A DNA stretch of 21,874 nt from a virus. The notes below the pieces were generated by a model. The model did no database searches. It was not told the DNA's origin and was given only the letters and a program-made list of their open reading frames with translations. The position numbers and the translations under genes are program-made. Below, piece after piece: positions 15,840-21,874 of this stretch. The DNA is taken from the IMG/VR virus record IMGVR_UViG_3300021165_000541, positions 1 to 21,874 of that record; one strand, 5' to 3'. The first letter of the stretch is position 1, and each line of letters starts with the position of its first letter.

Positions 15840-16601
15840 TTATGATACTCTTCTCAGGAATATTGGTGTATTTCTATTGGTAAGAATACCAAACTCGGTA
15901 TTGATTTGAGTATAATACTCTTTCTTTATTATTCGAATGGTGCGCTTGGCCTCGTTTAATTCGTTCTCATAATCATAGTAAGTGACTGCATTACCGTATA
16001 CTGTCTCAATAATTGTTTGCCCATCTATTGTTAGATTAATCGGAGTAACATCTTGTACAGCCGCAATACTTCCTGTACCCTCATAGTAATCGTATGGCAC
16101 ATCGAGACTATTATTGGTCAGCTTTGTTTTATTGATTTTAAATCGTGTTTCCGTAGTTACTTGAGCTGCTTGATTTTCTCGTATTACCACCTTCTCATAA
16201 TGGTGATAGGATGCATCATTGGTGGTATCTTGTGTCCATGCAACCACCTCATAATCTTCTAAAGTCTCACCGCGATCTGCTTCCGCAGCCGCGCGATACT
16301 TATCTACCAAGTATTTTGAAAAAACAGTTGAGGTCATTGGCCAATCATATTGAGCGTCTATTATATCATTGGCATATAAGATCATCCAGTGAGCTTGTGG
16401 ATCACCATATACCTTCGAAGCCAGTATTTCTGGTGTATCGCCATCACGAATAATATATCGAATATATGATGATGAATTACTTAGAGCTTCACGAATAATA
16501 GAGGTACGGAATAAAAGGTTCCTGATAGTCTGGAAACTTGAATATTTAACACCTGATATTTGATAGCGAATTAATGGGAATTTATCAAAAAAACTACTCA
16601 T
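15840..16601 (-). CDS. gp53: Baseplate wedge protein gp53
   Basis: The protein has 253 residues; T4 gp53 has about 196. Residues 46-82 (YIRYIIRDGDTPEILASKVY, then GDPQAHWMILYANDIID) match the T4 segment RTYYIKGSPRPEELANAIYGNPQLYWVLLMCNDNYD and have a LysM-like layout. The C-terminal YDYENELNEAKRTIRIIKKEY corresponds to the Lys/Arg-rich T4 end LENEKLRQIKIIAKSD. In T4, gp53 surrounds the hub and links neighbouring wedges during star-shaped baseplate assembly. The ATG has AAGGA about 8 bases upstream and lies 2 bases after the gp48 stop; its own stop is 3 bases before the gp27-like start. The extra length relative to T4 lies mainly in the loop between the LysM-like part and the C-terminal helix. 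Confidence 0.87.
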   Translation of the reverse strand: MSSFFDKFPLIRYQISGVKYSSFQTIRNLLFRTSIIREALSNSSSYIRYIIRDGDTPEILASKVYGDPQAHWMILYANDIIDAQYDWPMTSTVFSKYLVDKYRAAAEADRGETLEDYEVVAWTQDTTNDASYHHYEKVVIRENQAAQVTTETRFKINKTKLTNNSLDVPYDYYEGTGSIAAVQDVTPINLTIDGQTIIETVYGNAVTYYDYENELNEAKRTIRIIKKEYYTQINTEFGILTNRNTPIFLRRVS

Positions 16602-16603
16602 TC

Positions 16604-17650
16604 TTAGAATCCTTGGAGAACGCGGCGCTTGTGGATAACTTCAATTTCTCTCATGCCTAAGCTAAGTCTGGCTGCTACTGGATGGCCATTAGAGAAGGTC
16701 GAATATACTCCCTGTGGTGCATAGTCTACCTCGATACGATCCAGAACACATGTATTTACTCTTGGAATATTTGTATTTTCTTTGCCCTTATTATAGAAGG
16801 TAACATCGAATTCAGCTGGTGGAATCCATGTAAATCCCGCAGTAGCAGAATCCAACTCTGGTGCTGAGTGGAATCTAAGAGTACGAATAATAGCCTTCAT
16901 ATTCTCGGACTCTTGCTCATTGCGTGGTGCCATTAAAAATTCAAATACGAACTGGCGGAGATTTGTTTTAGAGAACATTACCTCAACGCGCGGATTAATT
17001 GGATAACCACCTAGTCTTGCTACTTTACCAGCCGCTTCACCTGCACCATTAGCTAGAGCAGCGCCTGTTTCACCAAATAATGCACCACCAACAAGAGCAG
17101 CCACACCAGTGGCCAATCCAGCACCCATTGCTGTCAAGCTTATTTCTTGAAATTCATTAACAGTATTAAATGTCACAGGAGTAGGCATAAACATAGCGAT
17201 GGATTCTTTAATACGGCGAGTATATCTTGGTATGGCTAGTGGCTCTTTTGTTAATGCAGCACCACCTGTAATTGGACTGGTACCGCCTATATTTTCTGCA
17301 TTACCAAAGCGTAGTGTGTCTACCTTTGAAAATTCGCCTGAATTTGCACCACCAGGAAATAAATTCTGACCAAAAGCAGACCCACCATACGATGTTCTAG
17401 CTGAACCATCTTTGGCAAACACGGGTACGTTGATATTAATTACCATATAATGACCAACATAATCATTGGCTAGATCAGAAGGAAATACGCGATACCTAAA
17501 ATCATATTCTGACTGACCAAGAGTGCTATCATCAATATTATATTCGAATAAATTTCGTGATCTTATATCAGCTTCGTTAATAACTGATCCTACGTTTTGA
17601 ATACCACCTAATATCCCATCTAGTATCCCGCTGTACCAACTATCGCTCAT
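16604..17650 (-). CDS. gp48: Baseplate tail-tube cap protein gp48
   Basis: The protein has 348 residues against 364 in T4 gp48. It has two tube-like parts: an N-terminal QSEYDFRYRVFPSDLANDYV segment with HYMVININVP, and a C-terminal block with INPRVEVMFSKTNLRQFVFEF, MAPRNEQESENMKAIIRTLRF (about 241-261), TWIPPAEFDVTFYNKGKEN and IPRVNTCVLDRIEVDYAPQG. Between them lies a hydrophobic Gly/Ala stretch (AMGAGLATGVAALVGGALFGETGAALA, about 172-198). It resembles a membrane helix but here is probably buried or a tape-measure contact. gp48 sits on top of the hub and starts tube polymerisation with gp54. It is the first gene of the leftward operon, with AAGGAAATAAA ahead of the ATG and a late promoter box at 17680-17687. 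Confidence 0.85.
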   Translation of the reverse strand: MSDSWYSGILDGILGGIQNVGSVINEADIRSRNLFEYNIDDSTLGQSEYDFRYRVFPSDLANDYVGHYMVININVPVFAKDGSARTSYGGSAFGQNLFPGGANSGEFSKVDTLRFGNAENIGGTSPITGGAALTKEPLAIPRYTRRIKESIAMFMPTPVTFNTVNEFQEISLTAMGAGLATGVAALVGGALFGETGAALANGAGEAAGKVARLGGYPINPRVEVMFSKTNLRQFVFEFLMAPRNEQESENMKAIIRTLRFHSAPELDSATAGFTWIPPAEFDVTFYNKGKENTNIPRVNTCVLDRIEVDYAPQGVYSTFSNGHPVAARLSLGMREIEVIHKRRVLQGF

Positions 17651-17679
17651 TTTATTTCCTTGTGGAATTGTTTTCTATA

Positions 17680-17687
17680 TATTTATA
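17680..17687 (-). promoter_or_regulatory. T4-type late promoter box TATAAATA driving the leftward baseplate operon
   Basis: The minus strand reads TATAAATA at 17687-17680, a perfect match to the T4 late promoter element recognised by the gp55-type late sigma factor. Transcription would start roughly 17668-17674 and give a leader of about 20 bases containing AAGGA ahead of the gp48 ATG at 17648-17650. It is the only exact TATAAATA I saw on either strand. The box overlaps the first base of the gp4 ATG on the opposite strand. The motif and spacing are seen; use of the box by a late RNA polymerase is inferred. Confidence 0.75.
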
Positions 17688-18127
17688 TGAAAACTTACAA
17701 GGGCAGGTACAGCCCCAAGAACCCTGGAAAATATAAAGGTGACCCAACAGGAATCATATACCGTTCTTTATGGGAACGAAAGCTTATGGTATATCTGGAT
17801 GAGAATAAATCGATTATTCAGTGGTCATCTGAGGAGATAGCCATACCATATATATCACCACTGGATAATAGGTATCACAGGTATTTCCCAGACTTCTATA
17901 TAAAAGCCATAGACAAAGATGGCAATATCACAGAACAGCTATTGGAAGTAAAGCCAAAGAAAGAGACCAGAGAACCAGCCAAGAAAAAGAGAATAACCAA
18001 ACAGTATATAACCGAAGTGACCACATGGGGCAAGAATCAGGCTAAGTGGAAAGCAGCCGAAGAATACTGTTTAGATAGAGGTTGGCAATTCAAATTAATT
18101 ACGGAAGACCATTTAGGTATTAAATAA
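17687..18127 (+). CDS. gp4: Head completion protein gp4 (restriction-nuclease fold)
   Basis: The protein has 146 residues from the ATG at 17687 and is strongly similar to T4 gp4 (about 150 aa). Shared stretches include KYKGDPTGIIYRSLWERK, QWSSEEIAIPYISPLDNRYH, RYFPDFYIK, LLEVKPKKETREP and VTTWGKNQAKWKAAEEY. It finishes the head after DNA packaging and prepares it for tail joining. Residues Glu30, Asp69, Glu87 and Lys89 (WER, FPD and EVK) fit the Tn7 TnsA-like/PD-(D/E)xK nuclease layout. An in-frame TTG at 17660 would add nine residues, but the extension is hydrophobic and the T4 alignment begins near the ATG, so I chose the ATG. Neither start has a Shine-Dalgarno sequence. gp4 opens the rightward unit, divergent from gp48. 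Confidence 0.95.
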   Translation: MKTYKGRYSPKNPGKYKGDPTGIIYRSLWERKLMVYLDENKSIIQWSSEEIAIPYISPLDNRYHRYFPDFYIKAIDKDGNITEQLLEVKPKKETREPAKKKRITKQYITEVTTWGKNQAKWKAAEEYCLDRGWQFKLITEDHLGIK

Positions 18128-18135
18128 ATACAATT

Positions 18136-18645
18136 ATGGCAAAGAATTACACAAATCAAGAAATCGGCGCATGGATGACGGGCAAGGCTAAGAGTGCTTC
18201 TGGCTACCGTAATAAAATCATGTCCAATAAAGAGCGTAATGTACCAAGATATGAGCCTGTAATAGGCAAAATGTATTTCTTCTGGTATGATCCAAAGCAC
18301 AAAAAAACTCTTCCAATGTATGATCGATTCCCCTTGGTATTTCCCATTGAAGAATACAATGATGGATTTTTGGGGCTTAATCTACATTATCTCTCATTCA
18401 GTGAGCGCAGCGCATTATTAGGCAATTTAATGAAGTTCCGTAATAATGATAAAATGAATGCCACCACCAAGCTCCGTGTCACATATGACTTATTAAATAA
18501 AACCAGTAGAATATCTAGTGCAATGCGCCCATGCATTAAGAGATATCTATTTTCACAGATAAAATCACCATTTGTAGAAGTTATAGCAGAAGAATGGGAT
18601 ATAGCCGCACAATTGCCTGTCGCCGTATGGGTTTCAAAAGGATAA
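18136..18645 (+). CDS. Conserved T4-like phage protein of unknown function (169 aa)
   Basis: The protein has 169 residues. I see a basic N-terminus with SASGYRNKIM, then a block IGKMYFFWYDPKHKKTLPMY, DRFPLVFPIE and DGFLGLNLHYLS, and a C-terminal block IKRYLFSQIKSPFVEVIAEEW. From memory, proteins with a K-Y-DPK-LPYYDRFPL-DGFLG-N-HYL signature are widespread next to gp4 in marine T4-like phages and are usually annotated as hypothetical. No catalytic motif, signal peptide or membrane segment is evident. It is mostly globular with several Phe, Tyr and Trp residues. It lies 8 bases after gp4 and 5 bases before the gp54-like gene. A role in head completion or tail assembly is an inference from these neighbours alone. 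There is no clear Shine-Dalgarno sequence before its ATG. Confidence 0.78.
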   Translation: MAKNYTNQEIGAWMTGKAKSASGYRNKIMSNKERNVPRYEPVIGKMYFFWYDPKHKKTLPMYDRFPLVFPIEEYNDGFLGLNLHYLSFSERSALLGNLMKFRNNDKMNATTKLRVTYDLLNKTSRISSAMRPCIKRYLFSQIKSPFVEVIAEEWDIAAQLPVAVWVSKG

Positions 18646-18650
18646 AATAA

Positions 18651-19367
18651 ATGCCTAGTTTTCAAATAAACAATCAACCGACATTCCTGAGAATGCAGGA
18701 CTTCTTTGCTTATTCTTCAGCATTTAATGGATTGGTTAAATCAAGTCGATTTGCTGTGCAGATTGTGCCAAGTGGTGTTAATTCATTTCTATCTAAGATT
18801 GGTTATGGTGATTTTATGAAGCAATTTACATATCTGTGTGAGTCCGCTGAATTCCCTGGCCGTGGTTTTATGAATATGGATATGAGATATCATGGCCCAA
18901 ACTTTAAAGTGCCATACCAGTCTGACTATCAAGAAACAGCTATGACATTCTTATGCCGTACGGACTCATTTGAAAGACAATTCTTTGATGATTGGATGGA
19001 AATAATTAATCCAACCAATACATTTGACTTCTCATATAAAGACAATTATAAGTGCCAGATTAATATGTTTCAATTCAGCGAACAGGCTGCAACGGCCGAT
19101 CTAACTGAACCTGTAGCAACATATGCGTGGACACTTCATGACGCTTGGCCTGTCCTTGTTAATCCACAGCCAGTTACATGGGCAGATGATAATTTTCAGC
19201 GTCTAGCCGTTTCTTTCTCATATTCCAATTGGACACGTAAGAACAGAGATCCAAAATCAGGCACATTTACATTAGCGTCAGGGTCACGCGCTAGTGGTCA
19301 AGGTCAAGGTAGAGGTCCATTAGAGATTACCATACCTGGCGGCGATCTGCCAACTGGCCGACGATAA
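18651..19367 (+). CDS. gp54: gp54-like tail-tube initiator protein
   Basis: The protein has 238 residues; T4 gp54 has 320. It shows the tail-tube fold pattern. FTYLCESAEFPGRGFMNMDMR (about 60-80), then YHGPNFKVPYQSDYQETAMTF and FERQFFDDWMEIINP (about 107-121), parallel T4 gp54's MIYSVKMPENRLSYETDWNYN, NSPNIRIT, PLVISFRMDSEACNYRAMQD and DWVNSVQDP. The end of the fold (FQRLAVSFSYSNWTRK) resembles gp54's DVTFAYRVM and gp19's VTLALDYWE. gp54 binds gp48 on top of the hub and lets gp19 polymerise into the tube. The last 35 residues are a low-complexity Gly/Gln/Arg tail. AAAGGA lies about 10 bases before the ATG. A gp19-type tube protein is the main alternative, but the length, gp48 nearby and the assembly genes downstream favour gp54. 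Confidence 0.66.
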   Translation: MPSFQINNQPTFLRMQDFFAYSSAFNGLVKSSRFAVQIVPSGVNSFLSKIGYGDFMKQFTYLCESAEFPGRGFMNMDMRYHGPNFKVPYQSDYQETAMTFLCRTDSFERQFFDDWMEIINPTNTFDFSYKDNYKCQINMFQFSEQAATADLTEPVATYAWTLHDAWPVLVNPQPVTWADDNFQRLAVSFSYSNWTRKNRDPKSGTFTLASGSRASGQGQGRGPLEITIPGGDLPTGRR

Positions 19368-19392
19368 TATTAATTATAGAGGATGAAAATAT

Positions 19393-20118
19393 ATGACTAT
19401 ACCTAAAATTGATGTGCCGATTTATGATATAACCTTGCCATCGACTGGCAAGACTATTAAGATTCGACCATTTGTGGTAAAAGAAGAAAAGCTTTTACTT
19501 ATGGCAATCGAATCAAAAGACAATGAGAATATCATCAAGACCACCAAGCAAGTGATCAATAACTGTATTATATCTGGTGATCTTGACCTAGAAAAGATGC
19601 CATTTTTTGATGTGGACTACCTGTTTATTGCCCTGAGAGCTAAGTCAATAGGCGAAAATATTGAGACTTCCTATGTGTGTAATAATATGGTGGATGGTAA
19701 TAAATGTGGTGGTGTATTTACAGCCAATATTGATATATCCAATTGTGTCATCGAAAAGAAAGATGATATTACCATGGATATTAACATATCAGGCAAGATT
19801 TCTATCAAGATGAAATATCCATCTTATTCTATCATGAAAATGATCACAGGCAATGAGAGTAATTTTCAAAAGAAAATACGAATTATTTCCAGCTGTATTG
19901 ACCGAATTACAAATGGCGATCAGACATATTCAAGTAAAGACTTCTCAAAGGAAGAATTGATAGAGTTTATTGAGGGTCTTACCAGTGAGCAATTCGTAAA
20001 GCTGGAAGCTTTTGTGGACAATCTACCCTCCTTTGTAATTGAATCTGGTGGAACATGCCCTAAGTGTGGATTCGAACATAAGGTTAAATATACGGACTTT
20101 ACCCGTTTTTTTCAATAA
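19393..20118 (+). CDS. gp26: Baseplate hub assembly protein gp26 (T4 baseplate family)
   Basis: The protein has 241 residues; T4 gp26 has about 208. The opening (PIYDITLPSTGKTIKIRPFV, VKEEKLLLMAIES, about 9-41) and DVDYLFIALRAKSIGENI (73-90) are typical of the gp26 family (Pfam T4_baseplate, by recollection). Four cysteines, Cys96 and Cys105 (CNNMVDGNKC) and Cys222 and Cys225 (CPKC), could bind zinc. The central KISIKMKYPSYSIMKMITGN and the C-terminal EFIEGLTSEQFVKLEAFVDN fit the same family. gp26 helps build the hub and is thought, from its position, to act like the tape-measure chaperones of other phages. AGAGGA lies about 9 bases before the ATG. Its last sense codons contain seven Ts in a slippery register, and the next ORF lies in the -1 frame. 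Confidence 0.87.
   Translation: MTIPKIDVPIYDITLPSTGKTIKIRPFVVKEEKLLLMAIESKDNENIIKTTKQVINNCIISGDLDLEKMPFFDVDYLFIALRAKSIGENIETSYVCNNMVDGNKCGGVFTANIDISNCVIEKKDDITMDINISGKISIKMKYPSYSIMKMITGNESNFQKKIRIISSCIDRITNGDQTYSSKDFSKEELIEFIEGLTSEQFVKLEAFVDNLPSFVIESGGTCPKCGFEHKVKYTDFTRFFQ
20106..20112 (+). other. Candidate -1 ribosomal frameshift site (T TTT TTT)
   Basis: Seven consecutive Ts end the codon CGT and fill the next two Phe codons (239 and 240) of gp26, in exact X XXY YYZ register. A -1 slip would read on TCA-ATA-ATG and enter the 65-aa frame with no intervening stop, giving a 307-residue fusion. ATAATG (20115-20120) can pair with CATTAT (20145-20150), but the stem is weak and close to the slippery site. 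The heptamer and the open -1 frame are seen; frameshifting is an inference. Confidence 0.5.
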
Positions 20119-20315
20119 TGCTTGGCCATGACAAACTAATGAATCATTATAAGACTAACTTTGCACTGATGCAGTTCCATAAGTATAGTCTAACCGAATT
20201 AGAGGGAATGATTCCTTGGGAAAGATTTATTTACGTTGATTTGCTCAAAGAACACCTAAAAGAACAAGAGCAGAAAAATCGTGACCGGGCAGCAACATTT
20301 AAAAAGAGAAGATAA
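20118..20315 (+). CDS. Small protein after gp26, candidate second tail-assembly chaperone (65 aa)
   Basis: The protein has 65 residues: a short polar start, then FALMQFHKYSLTELEGMIPW, FIYVDLLKEHLKEQEQKNRDR and a basic end (AATFKKRR). The layout, an aromatic-rich helix, a TELEGMIPWERF turn and a long charged helix, recalls the short downstream ORFs of G/GT- or E/E'-type tail chaperones, which are expressed by frameshifting. Its ATG overlaps the gp26 TAA by one base (TAATG), and there is no Shine-Dalgarno sequence, so translation should be by reinitiation or by -1 slippage at 20106-20112. It ends directly against the hydrolase ATG. Similarity to a named T4 protein such as gp51 could not be established by eye. 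Confidence 0.72.
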   Translation: MLGHDKLMNHYKTNFALMQFHKYSLTELEGMIPWERFIYVDLLKEHLKEQEQKNRDRAATFKKRR

Positions 20316-21874
20316 ATGGCATTTAATCTAGAAAATATGACAATTGATTATAAGAAAATGCTCCGCATGATACCATCGGATCGAACAACGCTGGCTCAAA
20401 GCGGTGCAATTAGTGATCTAATATCATCACTAACTCCTGGTCAATTGACTAATCTATTTCCTAGATACTACCGTGATCGTCTACCAGATGTTGGTAGAGC
20501 AGTTGCAACGGGTTCAGGTTCAACTCTTGGCGGTGCTTTATCTGGAGGAACATCATTTAGCGGTGGAGGTGGTACATATACAGCAGGCACAACAAAACCT
20601 CCTAAAAGCATTTCAGCAGAAGAAAAAGCAATTCAAGAGCTTTTTCAAAAAGCAAAAGTTGGCCAATATGCCGATTTACCTAAAGGTAAAATTGGATTAT
20701 ATAGACCAGCATATGGTTTGACAAACGCAGATTTAAGTGATGAAGTTATCCGAACAATTGCTGGTGAAGCTAGATTAAGCAGCAAAGAGGGCGTTGATGC
20801 TGTTATCAATGTTATGTTGAATAGAGTTGGCTCTGATCAATACGGTAGTAATTTGCTTGAAGTTGCTTCTCAAGGACAAGGCACTGGAGGCGTACAATTT
20901 GAAGGATTTAACAAAGGTAAAGTATCCGAAGAACAAGCGGAATATATTCGTCAAAGAATTAAAGTATTATCTTCTGGTGCTGCGCCCGACAATACTTTTG
21001 GAGCAAATGAATTCAGAGGTGACTATTATGTCTATGGACAAGGTAGAGGAAAAGATTTTTATAGAGATGCGGAAAAACAAGGATTTGTAAATATTGGAGG
21101 AAATATTTTTGCTGCTAGAGGAAACTATTCTGGACCTTACCAAGGATATGATCAGACTGAAGTGCAGGAAAGATTGCAGCAGATTGAGATAGAAAGTGCC
21201 TCGCAAAACATACAGACCATAGAAAAAGCTATGGGCAAATTTGAAGTTAGTATGGTTGATCAACTTGATGAGAGATTGAGAAATTACTATACAAATGCTA
21301 ATCCTATCCAAAAGAAAAACTTCGAAGAAGCTTTAGGAAAATTAGGTCCAGATCAATTTAATGAGACTATGAAGAGACAACCAATCAATTCTGCAACTCT
21401 CCAAGCCGCACCGGGATCTCCTCTAATGCTTCCTGTCGGAGGAAGTATGGCAGGTAAAAGTATCACATCTGAGGAATCTGTTCCATTTTCAGGAGGTGCA
21501 CCGGGTTCTAGATCATTTGGTGGTCCAAGAGGAACAAATCAACTTCATACTGGTGTAGATATTCCAGGTGCACCGGGTGATCCTGTAATCGCTGTTGATA
21601 ATGGCACTGTTGTTGGCATGAGAAAAAGTCCATCGGGATATGGTTATATTCTAGACGTTCAATATCCTGATGGCACTGTTCACAGAATGGCTCACTTGGG
21701 TCAAAATGGTGGTGGTGAAGAATCAGCTTATGCAGAAGGCTTGAAAGTTGGAGATACTGTATCTGCCGGACAACAGATAGGCATATTAGGATACTCAGGT
21801 AATGCTGGTCCAGAATTTCCACATGTACACTATGAAGTAATTAGACAAGACTATTATGAAGATACTCACGGAAG
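20316..21874 (+). CDS. Tail-associated cell-wall hydrolase with SleB and M23 domains (cut by right edge)
   Basis: At least 519 residues are present and the frame is open to the right edge. After a 70-residue start (IPSDRTTLAQSGAISDLISS) and a Gly-rich linker comes a SleB-type cell wall hydrolase domain, residues about 141-270, with DEVIRTIAGEARLSSKEG and VDAVINVMLNRVGS; Glu151 in the GEA motif is the likely catalytic residue. A Gln/Glu-rich helical region spans about 290-360. Residues about 390 to the edge are an M23 zinc endopeptidase with HTGVD (His411, Asp415), His460, and HVH (His503, His505), a full LytM ligand and catalytic set. The pair would cut peptidoglycan glycan strands and peptide cross-links. 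It follows the 65-aa gene with no gap (TAA-ATG), where other T4-like phages have hub or tape-measure genes. Being virion-borne rather than an endolysin is inferred from this context and the lack of a signal peptide. Confidence 0.87.
   Translation, partial: MAFNLENMTIDYKKMLRMIPSDRTTLAQSGAISDLISSLTPGQLTNLFPRYYRDRLPDVGRAVATGSGSTLGGALSGGTSFSGGGGTYTAGTTKPPKSISAEEKAIQELFQKAKVGQYADLPKGKIGLYRPAYGLTNADLSDEVIRTIAGEARLSSKEGVDAVINVMLNRVGSDQYGSNLLEVASQGQGTGGVQFEGFNKGKVSEEQAEYIRQRIKVLSSGAAPDNTFGANEFRGDYYVYGQGRGKDFYRDAEKQGFVNIGGNIFAARGNYSGPYQGYDQTEVQERLQQIEIESASQNIQTIEKAMGKFEVSMVDQLDERLRNYYTNANPIQKKNFEEALGKLGPDQFNETMKRQPINSATLQAAPGSPLMLPVGGSMAGKSITSEESVPFSGGAPGSRSFGGPRGTNQLHTGVDIPGAPGDPVIAVDNGTVVGMRKSPSGYGYILDVQYPDGTVHRMAHLGQNGGGEESAYAEGLKVGDTVSAGQQIGILGYSGNAGPEFPHVHYEVIRQDYYEDTHG

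Noticed and set aside
17660-17686. Upstream TTG start for gp4 adding nine residues
   Set aside because: There is no Shine-Dalgarno sequence, the extension is hydrophobic, and similarity to T4 gp4 begins at about the internal ATG.
21508-21822. 104-codon minus-strand frame opposite the M23 domain
   Set aside because: It is antisense to a domain with a complete catalytic set. Its His/Gln-rich composition is an artefact of the reverse frame.
1-21874. CRISPR arrays, tRNA or rRNA genes, insertion sequences, integrase or attachment sites, and rho-independent terminators
   Set aside because: None was seen. Genes are packed with almost no intergenic space, and no stretch over 300 bases lacks a gene.

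Overview
The window is an AT-rich stretch of a T4-like contractile-tailed phage (T4 superfamily myovirus). It holds most of the baseplate wedge, hub and tail-tube initiation genes. No bacterial housekeeping gene, tRNA, rRNA, CRISPR array, integrase or insertion sequence is visible. The proteins look more like those of the marine and environmental branch of the T4 superfamily (cyanophage, pelagiphage and rhizobiophage relatives) than like enterobacterial T4. Reasons are the DUF4815 giant structural protein, the GxGY-type repeats inserted in wedge proteins, the TNTFDEWRTRTNQ opening of the left-edge gene, and a split gp5. The host cannot be named from the sequence.

Layout: two divergent transcription units meet at a 36-bp gap (17651-17686). 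Leftward, on the minus strand, lies a tightly packed baseplate operon with gaps or overlaps of at most 25 bp. Its order is gp48 (tail-tube cap), gp53 (wedge), gp27-like hub, gp5 OB-fold hub protein, gp5-like needle, gp25, gp6, a gp7-like wedge protein, gp8, a 1995-residue DUF4815 protein, a 71-aa coiled-coil protein, and a structural or fibre gene cut by the left edge. A perfect T4-type late promoter box (TATAAATA) with a good Shine-Dalgarno sequence precedes gp48. Rightward, on the plus strand, are gp4 (head completion, nuclease fold), a conserved protein of unknown function, a gp54-like tube initiator, gp26 (hub assembly), a 65-aa protein, and a large SleB + M23 peptidoglycan hydrolase that runs off the right edge.

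How the genes fit together: gp27-like, gp5-OB and needle proteins would form the central hub and spike. gp25, gp6, the gp7-like protein, gp53 and gp8 would form the wedges. gp48 and gp54 would cap the hub and start the tail tube. gp26 and the 65-aa protein probably help hub or tape-measure assembly. T4 carries its lysozyme inside gp5. Here neither gp5 piece has a recognisable lysozyme domain, and the cell-wall-cutting function appears to sit in the separate SleB/M23 protein on the other strand.

The most notable observations are: (1) a perfectly phased T TTT TTT slippery heptamer at the end of gp26 that would fuse it, by a -1 frameshift, to the 65-aa protein, recalling the G/GT tail chaperones of other phages; (2) relocation of the lytic activity; (3) a repeat module shared by three neighbouring wedge proteins, with near-identical DNA in gp6 and gp8; and (4) a late promoter box that overlaps the start codon of the divergent gp4.
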